Shown here: in pieces, positions 36,272 through 45,735 of the stretch
How the letters are laid out: each line of letters opens with the position of its first letter
Position numbering within the stretch: position 1 is the stretch's first letter
NCBI GenBank assembly: GCA_022072445.1
Contig: JAJVHV010000014.1
Coordinates: forward strand, 1-64,000
DNA from: Phycisphaerae bacterium
GTDB lineage: Bacteria; Planctomycetota; Phycisphaerae; UBA1845; Fen-1342
Reading direction: 5' to 3'
Length of the DNA: 64,000 nt
The notes under the pieces: generated by a model
What the model was told of the DNA's origin: nothing
What the model saw: the letters and a program-made list of their open reading frames with translations, nothing else
Databases searched by the model: none
Program-made: the position numbers and the translations under genes

Positions 36272-37288
36272 ATGAGGATCGTTTGGCGCGGACTCGAGCT
36301 GCCCAGCAGAGTTCAGCGGGATGACTCCGTCAGTACGGACAAATTCGGCCGTTTCATCATCGAGCCATTCGAGCGCGGCTTCGGAACCACCGTCGGCAAC
36401 AGCCTGCGCCGCATCCTGTTGTCGAGCCTGGAGGGCTCGGCCGTCACGCATATGCGGCTGGGAGGCGCCGACCACGAGTTCACCTCGCTGCCCGGCGTCG
36501 TCGAGGACGTGACCGACATCGTCCTGAACGTCAAGTTCGTCATCGTTTCGGTCGAGTCGGACACGCCCAAACGCATGCGAATCGAGACGCACGGCCCGCG
36601 CGAGATCCGCGCCGGAGACTTGGTCTGCGATGAGGGCGTCACCGTCTTCAACCCCGAAATGCTCATCGCCACGCTGACCGACAAGAGCCCCTTCTCCATG
36701 GAGCTCACCGTCGCCCGCGGCCGCGGCTACGTCAGCGCGGCCGAGAATCAGGCCGAGGACATGCCCATCGGCGTGATCGCGGTGGATTCGATCTACTCCC
36801 CGGTGACGCGCGTCCGCTACAAGACTGAGGAGACGCGCGTCGGCCAGAAGACCAACTACGACCGCCTGATCATGGAAATCTGGACCAAGGGGACGATGCG
36901 CCCGGAAGATTCGCTGGTCGAAGCTGCCAAGATTCTCCGCAAGCACCTCAACCCCTTCGTGCAGTATCACGAGCTGGGTGGCCAGCTCGCCGCGGTCGAC
37001 ATGTCGGCCGAGGTCGCCGCCCCCATGGGTGACGACGAGCTCCGCCGCAAGCTGGCCATGCCGATTTCAGCGCTCGATCTCTCCGTGCGCTCGTCAAACT
37101 GCCTGGACGCCGCCAAGATCGTTACCGTCGGCGAGCTCGCCTCGCGCGACGAGACGCAGTTGCTCCAGATTCGAAGCTTCGGGAAGACCTCGCTCATGGA
37201 GGTCAAACAGAAACTGGCCGAGCTCGGACTGACGCTCGGCCTGCAGATCGACGCGGTCGGCGCTTCCGCCGTCTCGTCTCAGTTCTAG
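36272..37288 (+). CDS. rpoA: DNA-directed RNA polymerase alpha subunit
   Basis: This 338-aa protein has a complete dimerisation domain (FIIEPFERGFGTTVGNSLRR; LSSLEGSAVTHM) and a C-terminal DNA/activator-binding domain with two HhH-like stretches (LDLSVRSSNCL, VGELASRDETQLLQIRSFG). It forms the scaffold for RNAP assembly. Both domains are at the standard positions with a linker near residue 240. Confidence 0.97.
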   Translation: MRIVWRGLELPSRVQRDDSVSTDKFGRFIIEPFERGFGTTVGNSLRRILLSSLEGSAVTHMRLGGADHEFTSLPGVVEDVTDIVLNVKFVIVSVESDTPKRMRIETHGPREIRAGDLVCDEGVTVFNPEMLIATLTDKSPFSMELTVARGRGYVSAAENQAEDMPIGVIAVDSIYSPVTRVRYKTEETRVGQKTNYDRLIMEIWTKGTMRPEDSLVEAAKILRKHLNPFVQYHELGGQLAAVDMSAEVAAPMGDDELRRKLAMPISALDLSVRSSNCLDAAKIVTVGELASRDETQLLQIRSFGKTSLMEVKQKLAELGLTLGLQIDAVGASAVSSQF

Positions 37289-37303
37289 CGAGGTTATCAC
37301 GCC

Positions 37304-37960
37304 ATGCGACACGCCGTCGCCGGACGAAAGCTCAACCGCACCTCCGCCCATCGCCTGGCGCTGCGCCGCAATCTGGTGCAAAGCCTCCTCGAACATGGCG
37401 AGGTCCGCACAACCATCACCAAGGCCCGAGAGGTCCGCCGCTTCGCCGAACGTCTGATTTCGCTCGGTATCCGCGGAACGCTCGCCGACCGCCAGCGGGC
37501 CATCGCCCTGCTCGGCGACCGGGCGGTCATCCCGGCCGAAAACAAGGACGAGTACGACCGCATGAGCGACGCCAAGCGCGCCAAGACGCTCCGCGCGCGG
37601 TCCGGCCGCCGCTATCGCACGTCGACGACGCGCCCCGGCGTGAAGTGGACCGCCGACTCCATCATCAGCCGGCTCTTCAAAACCGTCGCCCCGGCCCTCA
37701 AACGCCGCGGCGAGGCGGTCGGCTCGGCCGGCGGATACACGCGCATCATCAAGCTTGCCGAACGCCGCATCGGCGACGCCACGCAGCTCGCCCTGCTGCA
37801 ACTGGTCAAGGAAGCCGACAAGCGCCGCCCCAAGCTGACCGACAAGACGCAGCGCAAGCGCCGCAGCAAGGTGCGCTACGCCTTCTACGCCGGCAAGCCG
37901 CTCGCCAAACGCGGCCGCAGCGCCGCCAAACCCGCCGAAGCGGCCGCCAAGAGCGATTAG
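37304..37960 (+). CDS. rplQ: 50S ribosomal protein L17, long form
   Basis: This 218-aa protein is longer than the ~120 aa typical of E. coli. The N-terminal core MRHAVAGRKLNRTSAHRLAL and the segment VRTTITKAREVRRFAERLI are diagnostic. The rest carries inserted charged segments after GRRYRTSTTRPG, a motif GGYTRIIKLAERRIGDATQLA (the normal L17 C-terminus) and a long Lys/Arg/Ala tail. It is the last gene of the operon and is followed by a strong hairpin. Confidence 0.95.
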   Translation: MRHAVAGRKLNRTSAHRLALRRNLVQSLLEHGEVRTTITKAREVRRFAERLISLGIRGTLADRQRAIALLGDRAVIPAENKDEYDRMSDAKRAKTLRARSGRRYRTSTTRPGVKWTADSIISRLFKTVAPALKRRGEAVGSAGGYTRIIKLAERRIGDATQLALLQLVKEADKRRPKLTDKTQRKRRSKVRYAFYAGKPLAKRGRSAAKPAEAAAKSD

Positions 37961-37998
37961 CTCGCTCTGCCGGCGAAACGCCACGGAATCATGTCAGC

Positions 37999-38032
37999 GG
38001 CGGGGCGCCTCGCGCCCCGCCCTGTATTTTGC
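37999..38032 (+). terminator. Rho-independent terminator of the ribosomal operon
   Basis: A perfect 10-bp stem (ggcggggcgc 37999-38008 and gcgccccgcc 38012-38021) with a 3-base loop is followed by a T-containing run (ctgtattttg). It lies 38 bp after the rplQ stop and just before the next gene. Confidence 0.75.
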
Positions 38033-38055
38033 TGAGAGCCTTCACGGACATCCCC

Positions 38056-38478
38056 ATGAGTCCTAGCGACCCGCAATGCGTCTTCTGCCGCATCGCCGCT
38101 GGCGGCATTCCCTGCCACAAGGTGCTCGACCAGGCCGGCGTGCTCGCCTTTCTGGACATCGCGCCCATCGCCGCCGGCCACACGGTCGTGATTCCCCGGC
38201 GGCACGCGGCGCGGCTCGACGAGCTCGAGGCCGATGCGCTGCGAGAACTGGCCGGAGTGCTTGGACCGCTGGCGAAGCGCGTCTGCCGCGAGGTGGGCGC
38301 ACCAGCCTACAACATCCTTCAGAACAATGGCTTGCCCGCCGGCCAGGTCGTGATGCACGTGCACTTCCACATCATCCCGCGCCGCGACGGCGACGGACTG
38401 GGTTTCCGCTGGCCGGCCGGCTCGCCGGCCCCGGCCGAACTGGCCGCGCTCGCCGAGCGCATCCGCGCCGCGGGTTGA
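38056..38478 (+). CDS. HIT-family protein (Hint-like)
   Basis: This 140-aa protein has the start CVFCRIAAGGIPCHKV, which is typical of the small HINT branch, and the histidine triad HVHFHIIPRRDGDG near residue 100. It is distinct from the other HIT protein at 9.6 kb, which is longer. HINT-type proteins hydrolyse AMP-lysine or adenosine phosphoramidates; that assignment is from family. It lies just after the operon terminator, 34 bp from the hairpin. Confidence 0.9.
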   Translation: MSPSDPQCVFCRIAAGGIPCHKVLDQAGVLAFLDIAPIAAGHTVVIPRRHAARLDELEADALRELAGVLGPLAKRVCREVGAPAYNILQNNGLPAGQVVMHVHFHIIPRRDGDGLGFRWPAGSPAPAELAALAERIRAAG

Positions 38479-38523
38479 ACCGTTCGAACACGGCGCTTGT
38501 CTGGGGCGCCCCAAGGGACCGCC

Positions 38524-39900
38524 ATGTCGGCAGACCAGCTTCGTCGTGTGCTCGGCCCGGTTGGCGCCACCTGCGTGGTGATCGGGGCGATCATCGGCGT
38601 CGGCATCTTCTTCACGCCCAGCTCGGTGGCCAAGTTGGCCGGCTCTTCGGGCATGGCGCTCGCGGCCTGGGCGGTCGGCGGATTCATCGCCATGATGGGG
38701 GCTCTCACGTTCGCCTCGCTGGGCCGGGTCTATTCCGGCGCGGGCGCGCAGTACGAGATTCTGCGCGACGCCTATGGGCCACTGCCGGCCTTCCTGTTCG
38801 TCTTCTGCAACGCCACCGCCATCCAGGCCGGTGCCACGGCTATCATCGCCATCGTCTGCATGGAGAACATCGGCGTACTCGTTCGCGGCGCCGCGCCCGC
38901 CGGTTCGACGCTGGCGGCCGGCTCGGCGGCGCTCATCGTCGGGCTGGCGCTCGTGAACGTCTTCGGCGTGCGGTTCGGTTCCGGCGTTCAGAATTTCACG
39001 GTCTTTGCCAAAGTGATCGTCCTGATCACGATCGTCGTGCTCGCCGCGTTGATCACCCCGGCCGCGCCGCCTCCAGCCGCGTCCGTCGCATCGAGCGCGG
39101 CAGCCGCGGCGCAATCTGCTGGGGCCGCGGACCTTCCGCTGCTCGCAGTGCTCTTCGCGGCGATCGTGCCGACGTTCTTCTCGTACGGCGGCTGGCAGCA
39201 CGCGCTCTGGATCGCCGGCGAAGTGCGCGACGCGCGCCGCAACGTTCCGCTGGCGATCATGCTGGGTGTGTCGCTGGTGGTGCTGGTGTATGTTTCTTCG
39301 AACTGGGCGTATCTGCGGCTGCTGGGTTTTGAAGGCGTCAGCAGCAGCCCGACGCTCGCCGCCGACGCCATCTCCGCCGTCTGGCCGCGCTACGGGCGTA
39401 CCGTGATCGCCGCCGGCGTCGCCATCTCCGCCCTGGGCGTGCTGAACGCCCAGTTGCTCTCCGGGCCGCGGCTGGTCTATCGCATGGCCGCCGACGGACG
39501 CTTCTTCGCCGCCTTCGCGCGCGTCCACGGCTCGTGGGGAACGCCCATCGCCGCGATCCTGCTGATCGGCGGGCTGGCCCTGGTGCTGCTCTTCGCCGCC
39601 GGCCGCGACGGCGTCGACAAGCTGCTGGCGGGCGTCGTCTTCATCGACGGCGTGTTCTTCGCGCTCACCGGCCTGGCGCCGCTCGTGCTCCGTCGCCGGC
39701 CCACCCTGGCCGCTCCCGAATTTGGCTACGGGTATCCGGTCGTCCCGCTCATCTTCGTGCTCGGCGAAGTCGGCATCATGTTCGGCGCCTACGCCGCTCC
39801 AGCCACGCGCCAGGCGGCGCTGATCGGCGTCGGCTGGATCGTGGCGGCGGCAGCCGTCTTCCTGATTCGCTTCCGCCGCCCGGCTTCACGGCCGGCCTGA
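38524..39900 (+). CDS. APC-superfamily amino acid/amine transporter
   Basis: This protein of about 458 aa has twelve hydrophobic segments. The first carries GAIIGVGIFFTP (the TM1 break motif GxGIF that binds the substrate carboxyl/amine in the APC fold). Next come TFASLGRVYSGAGAQYEILRDAYG, and later FFSYGGWQHALWIAGEVRDARRNVP, the conserved TM6 and following loop. It is probably a secondary amino acid exchanger or symporter; the substrate is not determinable. It lies 45 bp after the HIT gene and may be co-transcribed with it. Confidence 0.88.
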   Translation: MSADQLRRVLGPVGATCVVIGAIIGVGIFFTPSSVAKLAGSSGMALAAWAVGGFIAMMGALTFASLGRVYSGAGAQYEILRDAYGPLPAFLFVFCNATAIQAGATAIIAIVCMENIGVLVRGAAPAGSTLAAGSAALIVGLALVNVFGVRFGSGVQNFTVFAKVIVLITIVVLAALITPAAPPPAASVASSAAAAAQSAGAADLPLLAVLFAAIVPTFFSYGGWQHALWIAGEVRDARRNVPLAIMLGVSLVVLVYVSSNWAYLRLLGFEGVSSSPTLAADAISAVWPRYGRTVIAAGVAISALGVLNAQLLSGPRLVYRMAADGRFFAAFARVHGSWGTPIAAILLIGGLALVLLFAAGRDGVDKLLAGVVFIDGVFFALTGLAPLVLRRRPTLAAPEFGYGYPVVPLIFVLGEVGIMFGAYAAPATRQAALIGVGWIVAAAAVFLIRFRRPASRPA

Positions 39901-39903
39901 CGG

Positions 39904-42900
39904 CTATTTCGTCCCGCGCGTCGCGTCGCCCTTGGACTGAAAACTCGCTCCGGCCAGGTCTTCGCGCCGCGGCGGAAGTTCCGGCGCGGGCCGATGAGCG
40001 AATTTGTCCGCCAGCCGCGAATGCTGACTGTCGAGCAGCACGGGTCTGCCGCGCACGAGCACGTCCGTCACCACGTTCGTCGCCTGGCAGACGTGGTCCG
40101 TCGTGATGATGACGTCCGCCACCTTGCCGACCTCCAGCGATCCGAGCCGGTCCGAAACGCCCAGAATCTCCGCCGCCGAAAGCGTCATCGCCCGAACCGC
40201 CGCGTCGGGGTCGAGGCCGTGCGCCACGGCGAACCCGGCCTCCACCGGCACAAGCTTGGCCAGCGACGCGGAGCGCTGCCCGATCGCGAACGTCACGCCC
40301 GCTTTCGACAGGATGCTCAGCGCGCGGTATTGCGCGTCCCACGCGTCGGGCTCGCGCGGCACGCCGAACGTCCCTTCGAAAATCACCGGAATCCGCCGCG
40401 CCGCCAGCACGTCGGCACAGCGCCACGCGTCGCGCCCGCCCAGAATGACCGCCTTCAGCTTGAGCTGCTCGGCGAACATCACGGCTTCGAGGATGGACTT
40501 GTACGAGCCGGCGATGAAGAGCACTGGCTTTTCGCCCAGCACATACGGCATCATCGCCTCGAAACGCGGGTCGGCCGGGCTCGGCCGCGGTTCCCCGCCG
40601 GCGCGCGCCGCGCGCGACGCCTCGGCAAACAGCCGCGCGTCGCGGAAGAACCGCTCGGTCTCCTTCAGTTCGCGCGCCGTCGCGTCCGGCGTCTCGTCCT
40701 CCTGCTCCGGCGGCCGATTCGGACCGCGGCCGCGCCGCCCGCGCGGGCGGTCTTCGTCATCGGAGATGCCCTCCGCCGGCTTCGACGGCAGGTTCACGAT
40801 CAACCCCACGCGCGGCTCGATCAGCATCTCCGGCATCGTCCAGCCGGCCAGGTTCACCAGCCCGGCCTGCGCCGCGACACGCGGCGACTCGGGGATCAGC
40901 AGCGCCGTCGTGATGCCCTCCGCACGCGTCGTCTCGATCATGGCGCTCTGCGGATTCAGCGCCGAAACCGCCAGATTGTCGGGCTGATACGTTCCGGGTT
41001 CAGCCGTGTCGAGCGTCACGTCGATCGACTCGATCTCCTGCATCCCCGCTTCCGTCGCCGCGTTGATCAGGCCCGGCCAGACGTGCCGGCCCGTCGCATC
41101 GACGACGGTCGCACCGGCCGGAGTCGAAACGTCGCGCCCGATCGCCGCGATGCGACCCTCGCGGATCACGAGCGTCCCGCGCTCGATCGGCGGCCCGCTG
41201 ACCGGGTGCAGCGTCGCATTCGTGATCGCATAGACGTTCGCCGCGCCGCCACGCGCCGCACCGCCCGCCGGCGGCACGCTCGTGACACTCGCCGGCGGCG
41301 GGGCGCCGTCCGCCGACGGCGGCAGAGCCGCCAGCTCGGCGAACGTTCTCACCGAGCGCGGCGCACCCCGCGTCTGACGGGGGTCGAAATCGCGGTGCCG
41401 GAAGTAAACCTCCCCCTCGATGATCGTCATCACGCACCGCGAAAACGTGTCGAGCGGGTGGCCGTCGAACACCGCCACGTCGCCGTCCTTGCCCACCTCC
41501 AGACTCCCGACGTGGCTGTCGACGCCGACCAGGCGGGCCGCGTTGACCGTCACCAGCCGCAGCGCCTCGGCGGCCGTCAAGCGCGAGAACTTCATGCACT
41601 TGGCTGCTTCGAGGTTCAGATGCCGCATCAGATCCGACGAATCCGACTTGATCGCCGAGTTCACCCCGCCACGCAGCAGCATGCCCGCGTTCTGCGGAAC
41701 CGCGTGGTACGCCTCGATCTTGTAGGCCCACCAGTCGGAGAACGTCGCCGTGCCGCAGCCGTGCCGGGCGATTTCGGGGATGATCTGGTATCCCTCCAGC
41801 ACGTGGTGCAGCCCGCCGACGCGGAAGCCATAGTCCTCGGCGACCGAGAGCAGCCGCAGAATTTCGTCCGCGCGGTAGCAGTGACACTGCACGATCAGCT
41901 TGCCGTCGAGAATGTCGCTGAGAGCCTCCAGCCGCAGGTCGCGCCGCATCGGCTTCACGTCCTGCGCGTCCGCCGCTTCCGCCAGTTGCGATTCATGCCC
42001 GCGGCGCTGCTCGCCGTATCGGCGCGCCTCGCTCATCGCCCGGCGCATGGTCGTCTCCACGCCCATTCGCGTGCCGGGAAAACGCCGCTGCCGCTCGCCT
42101 TCGCCGAAACGCTGCCCGGTCATTCCGCCGCGCTTCACGTTCTCGCCCGTCGCCCACTTCACCGTGCGCGGCGCGTCGTGCACGATCAGCTCCGCCGCCG
42201 GCCGGCCATACTTCATCTTCAGCACCACGTTCTGCCCGCCGATCGTGTTCGCCGAGCCGTGCATGGCGTGGATGGTCGTCGTCCCGCCGGCCGCCGCGCG
42301 GTAGATCATCACGTCGTCGTGCCGGACGACGTCGGCACAGCGCACCTCGGGTGTGACGCTGAGCGCCCCTTCGTTGATCGAATCCAGCGCGATGTGCGCG
42401 TGCGGGTCGATCATCCCCGGCATGATCACGCAGCCGGTCAGATCCAGCTCCGTCACGCCCTCCGGCGCCTGCACCGAGCGGCCGATTTCCGCGATCTTCC
42501 CGTCGCGGATCAGGACCGACGCTTCCGGCAGGTCGTCGCCCGCCATCGTGATGACCGTCGCGTGCCGCAGCAGTACGCTGCCGCCCAGCTTCAGGCCCGG
42601 ATCGCGCACCAGATCGTTCTCGATCGGCCACTCCGGCGTGTGCAGCAGCAGATCGTCGAGCGGGCCGGGCGGCGGCGCCGCCTGGCTCGACGTGACCGGC
42701 TTCGACGTCGACGCGTCGCCCTCCTCATGCTTCTCGTCGCTCTTCTCGTCCGCGCCGCGCGCCTCGCGCGGCTCGTCCCCGCGCTCGCGCCCCCGGCCGC
42801 GGCCACGCCCGCGCTCTCCGCCGCGCTCCGCGCCACGTTCGCCGCGGCGCCCGCCCTCCGCCGCCGCGCCCTCGCCGTCGCCATACTCGTATTGCCGGCC

Positions 42901-44301
42901 GTCGACGAAGACCCAGCGCAGCTGCGCGTCCTTGTCCGCCAGCGGCTTGCTCAACACCGCCAGATTGGCGCGCTTCCCGACCTCGACCGTCCCCAGCTCG
43001 CGCTCCAGACCGAACAACCGCGCCGGCGTGACAGTCAGCGCCCGCAGTGCCGCATCCGACGGCAGCCCGGCCTCGATCGCCTCGCGCAGGTTGACGAGGC
43101 TTTCCTCTGGCCGTTTCATGTCGCAGCTTGACAAACACCATGTCAGGCCCGCCGCCTCGACCTTCGCCATGTTCGTCAACGTCTCGTCGCGAACACGTTT
43201 TCCCTCGTCGTACGCACCCTTCGGCTGAAACGGCCGCTTGTCCCAACTCTTGCCGTACAGCGTCTCGTCTTTCTCGGCCTTGCGATAATCCTTCGCCTCC
43301 AGCTTGTACTCCTTGATCTTCGCCGGAACCTCCAGCGAGAGAATCAGCGGAATGTTCGCCGCCTTCAGCGCGTCGAGCGCCTTGTACGCCTCGCGCCCGC
43401 CCGCGATCAGCGGCCGAATGCCGAATTCCGCCGCCAGCTTCAGCGCCCGGTGAATCTCATCCTCGCGCTGCGCCTCCCAGATCAGCGGCAACTTCCCGCC
43501 GATCACCGCCTGCAACGCCACCAGGTCCGGATCGTACGGAACCTCCGCCAGCGCCTCGCCGTGCCGCCCCGCGTACGCCGTCATCTGCCGATACCAATCC
43601 GCGTCGCTGAACGTCTGCCGCAGGTGCGCGATCACGCCAAACTCCGTCGACGGATAGCGGCCGCGCTCCGGCAACGCCCGCCCGTCCGGCGGCGCCAGCG
43701 ACGCCGTCTGCGCAAGTCCAGTCCGCAACAGGCTCCGCCGCAGCGGATTCTCACCCAGCAGAATCACGCTGGCGCCGCCGCCCAGCGGAGCACGCGGCCC
43801 GGCGATCAGCGCCGCCGCAAAACCCGCCTGCCGCTGCTTCTCGAACGTCGTCTTCTCGATGTTGATCACCGATTCGACGTCGCGCCGCGCGAACACACCG
43901 CTGCGGTTCGCCTCCACCGTCTGCGGCAGCGGACCGTCGCTGGCCGATGGAAACTCGCCCTCCGTCCGGCGCTCCACCGCCGCGTCAGGCTTGTTCTCGT
44001 CGACTCCGGCGCGTGTCAATCCGTCAATGAAGCCCGCATACGCGATCAATCCGCTCCCATCGAGCTCCCGCGCTCCGGGCGGGACCTTCGCGTCGGCCCC
44101 GACCGCGACGAAGCGGCCCTTGTCCATCACGACCGTCACGCCTTCCAGCTTCTCGCCCGGCTGCGGAATGAGCGTCAGATTGCGGATCGCAACCGGCGCC
44201 TCGTACTCGACTTCGCCCGCCGGAATCGCGGCCGGAAGCAGCGCCAGCAGGAAGACAGCAAGGATCACGACCAGCACAAAAGTGCACCGCGCACGTGGCA
44301 T
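39904..44301 (-). CDS. Exported triple amidohydrolase-like protein
   Basis: The protein is about 1465 aa with a signal peptide (FVLVVILAVFLLALLP). The start chosen is ATG 44301; an in-frame extension to 44349 exists. Three amidohydrolase-like modules occur in order: ~30-480, ~565-985 and ~1010-1465. A Gly/Arg/Glu low-complexity linker (~485-560) separates the first two. Each module has a small beta-sandwich-type flank ending in LEVGK-type motifs (TVEVGKRANLAV, SLEVGKDGDVAVFDGHP, SLEVGKVADVIITTDH). Only the middle one shows the metal HxH (PGMIDPHAHIAL) and later His residues (VQCHCYRADE, GLHHVLEG). The first has FIDGLTRAGV and the third PGLINAATEAG in its place. Modules 1 and 3 are probably non-catalytic. 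The substrate is unknown. Confidence 0.85.
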   Translation of the reverse strand: MPRARCTFVLVVILAVFLLALLPAAIPAGEVEYEAPVAIRNLTLIPQPGEKLEGVTVVMDKGRFVAVGADAKVPPGARELDGSGLIAYAGFIDGLTRAGVDENKPDAAVERRTEGEFPSASDGPLPQTVEANRSGVFARRDVESVINIEKTTFEKQRQAGFAAALIAGPRAPLGGGASVILLGENPLRRSLLRTGLAQTASLAPPDGRALPERGRYPSTEFGVIAHLRQTFSDADWYRQMTAYAGRHGEALAEVPYDPDLVALQAVIGGKLPLIWEAQREDEIHRALKLAAEFGIRPLIAGGREAYKALDALKAANIPLILSLEVPAKIKEYKLEAKDYRKAEKDETLYGKSWDKRPFQPKGAYDEGKRVRDETLTNMAKVEAAGLTWCLSSCDMKRPEESLVNLREAIEAGLPSDAALRALTVTPARLFGLERELGTVEVGKRANLAVLSKPLADKDAQLRWVFVDGRQYEYGDGEGAAAEGGRRGERGAERGGERGRGRGRGRERGDEPREARGADEKSDEKHEEGDASTSKPVTSSQAAPPPGPLDDLLLHTPEWPIENDLVRDPGLKLGGSVLLRHATVITMAGDDLPEASVLIRDGKIAEIGRSVQAPEGVTELDLTGCVIMPGMIDPHAHIALDSINEGALSVTPEVRCADVVRHDDVMIYRAAAGGTTTIHAMHGSANTIGGQNVVLKMKYGRPAAELIVHDAPRTVKWATGENVKRGGMTGQRFGEGERQRRFPGTRMGVETTMRRAMSEARRYGEQRRGHESQLAEAADAQDVKPMRRDLRLEALSDILDGKLIVQCHCYRADEILRLLSVAEDYGFRVGGLHHVLEGYQIIPEIARHGCGTATFSDWWAYKIEAYHAVPQNAGMLLRGGVNSAIKSDSSDLMRHLNLEAAKCMKFSRLTAAEALRLVTVNAARLVGVDSHVGSLEVGKDGDVAVFDGHPLDTFSRCVMTIIEGEVYFRHRDFDPRQTRGAPRSVRTFAELAALPPSADGAPPPASVTSVPPAGGAARGGAANVYAITNATLHPVSGPPIERGTLVIREGRIAAIGRDVSTPAGATVVDATGRHVWPGLINAATEAGMQEIESIDVTLDTAEPGTYQPDNLAVSALNPQSAMIETTRAEGITTALLIPESPRVAAQAGLVNLAGWTMPEMLIEPRVGLIVNLPSKPAEGISDDEDRPRGRRGRGPNRPPEQEDETPDATARELKETERFFRDARLFAEASRAARAGGEPRPSPADPRFEAMMPYVLGEKPVLFIAGSYKSILEAVMFAEQLKLKAVILGGRDAWRCADVLAARRIPVIFEGTFGVPREPDAWDAQYRALSILSKAGVTFAIGQRSASLAKLVPVEAGFAVAHGLDPDAAVRAMTLSAAEILGVSDRLGSLEVGKVADVIITTDHVCQATNVVTDVLVRGRPVLLDSQHSRLADKFAHRPAPELPPRREDLAGASFQSKGDATRGTK

Positions 44302-44487
44302 CGCATTCACGGAGATGTTCCTCGTCGATCGGATCGGCCCGGAACACACATCTTAACCGCCGTGGCCCGCGAAGGCATCGATCGACCCCGTCCGGACCGA
44401 AAATTGCGTCTGGCCCCGCTCACGTCTACGCTACTTCATGCCCGCTCTGCCCGCCGCCCGGCCGGCAGACGCCGCCCCGGAGAGACG

Positions 44488-45723
44488 ATGCCAGCCCCAT
44501 TCGAAGCCTGCGAGCTGCCCAACGGCCTGCGAATCGTGTGCGAGCCCATGGCCTCCGTCCAATCCGCCGCCCTGGGCTTTCTCGTCCGCACCGGCTCGCG
44601 GCACGAGCTGCCCGAAGAGCACGGCATCAGCCACTTCCTCGAGCACATGTGCTTCAAGGGAACCGCCAAGCGCGACTCGCACCAGGTCAACGTCCGCTTC
44701 GACGAGCTCGGCAGCATCTACAACGCCTTCACCAGCAAGGACCACACCTTCTACTACGGCTGGGTCCCCGCCCTGCGCACCAGCGAGCAGCTCGAACTGC
44801 TCGCAGACATCCTCCGCCCCAGCATCCCGCCCGACGGCTTCGAGACCGAGCGGCAGGTCATCCTCGAAGAAATCGCCATGAGCGACGACAGTTTCGAAAA
44901 ACACGTCGCCAACACGCTGCACGAGCAGGTCTTCGGCGATCACCCGCTGGCGCACGAGATTCTCGGCGACGACGCCAGCCTGACCGCCATGACCCGCGTG
45001 CAGATGCTCGCCTATCACCGCCAACGCTACGCCGCTGATAACGTCGTTCTCGTCGCGGCGGGCGCGATTGACCCGCAGACGCTCTTCGCCGACGCCCGCC
45101 GCCTCTGCGCCGCCTGGAACACCGGCTTGCAGCCGCGCGACTTTCCCGCGCCAACGTCGTTCACACCAGGCGTGAGCCGGACCGTCCTCCCGCAGTTCCA
45201 GCAGCAGTGCATCATCCTGGCCTATCCATCCGTACCCGAGGGCCACGCCGACGAGGAAAGCATCGAAGCTTTCTGCGCGATCTTCGGCGGCGCCAATTCC
45301 CGCTGCTACTGGAACATCGTGCAAAAGGGCATCTGCTCGCAAGCCGGCGCCGCGTGGATCGCCTACGCCGACTGCGGCATCATGGCGCTCTATGCCTACG
45401 GCGAACCCGAGCGCTGCGACGAAATCCTCGCCGCCCTGCGCCACGAAGCCGCCGAGATCGTGCGCGGCGGCGTGCGGGTCGACGAAGTACAGCGCGTCAA
45501 GAATCATCGCCGCACGCACCTGGCCCTGGAGGCCGAGGCGCCGCGCTCGCGCATCACGCAGATCGCCGACGACATCGAGATCTTCGGCCGCCCTCGCTCC
45601 GTCGGCGAGCGGCTCGCCGCCGCCGAAGCCGTCTCGCAGGACTCCATCGCGGACCATCTCGCCCGGTTCCCGATCACCGGCGAGAGCCGGCTGATTTCGG
45701 TCGGGCCGCGTGATTGGCCCTGA
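44488..45723 (+). CDS. M16-family zinc metallopeptidase (pitrilysin-like)
   Basis: This protein of about 411 aa has the inverted zinc motif HFLEH (HxxEH) at ~45-50, with the distal Glu in the ETERQVILEEIAMSDD segment around residue 125. A second homologous domain follows; it has the family-type RTVLPQFQQQCIILAYPSVP start. This single-chain, ~410-residue form resembles processing peptidase or PqqL-like M16B proteins, which usually function as dimers. The ATG at 44488 has an AGAGAC-like upstream region. It is divergent from the amidohydrolase gene across a 186-bp spacer in which no firm promoter was seen. Confidence 0.9.
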   Translation: MPAPFEACELPNGLRIVCEPMASVQSAALGFLVRTGSRHELPEEHGISHFLEHMCFKGTAKRDSHQVNVRFDELGSIYNAFTSKDHTFYYGWVPALRTSEQLELLADILRPSIPPDGFETERQVILEEIAMSDDSFEKHVANTLHEQVFGDHPLAHEILGDDASLTAMTRVQMLAYHRQRYAADNVVLVAAGAIDPQTLFADARRLCAAWNTGLQPRDFPAPTSFTPGVSRTVLPQFQQQCIILAYPSVPEGHADEESIEAFCAIFGGANSRCYWNIVQKGICSQAGAAWIAYADCGIMALYAYGEPERCDEILAALRHEAAEIVRGGVRVDEVQRVKNHRRTHLALEAEAPRSRITQIADDIEIFGRPRSVGERLAAAEAVSQDSIADHLARFPITGESRLISVGPRDWP

Positions 45724-45735
45724 CGCGTCGCCCCT

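Noticed and set aside
39994-43131. 1045-aa plus-strand ORF opposite the amidohydrolase gene
   Set aside because: His/Arg-rich shadow; the minus strand has a signal peptide and recognisable amidohydrolase modules.
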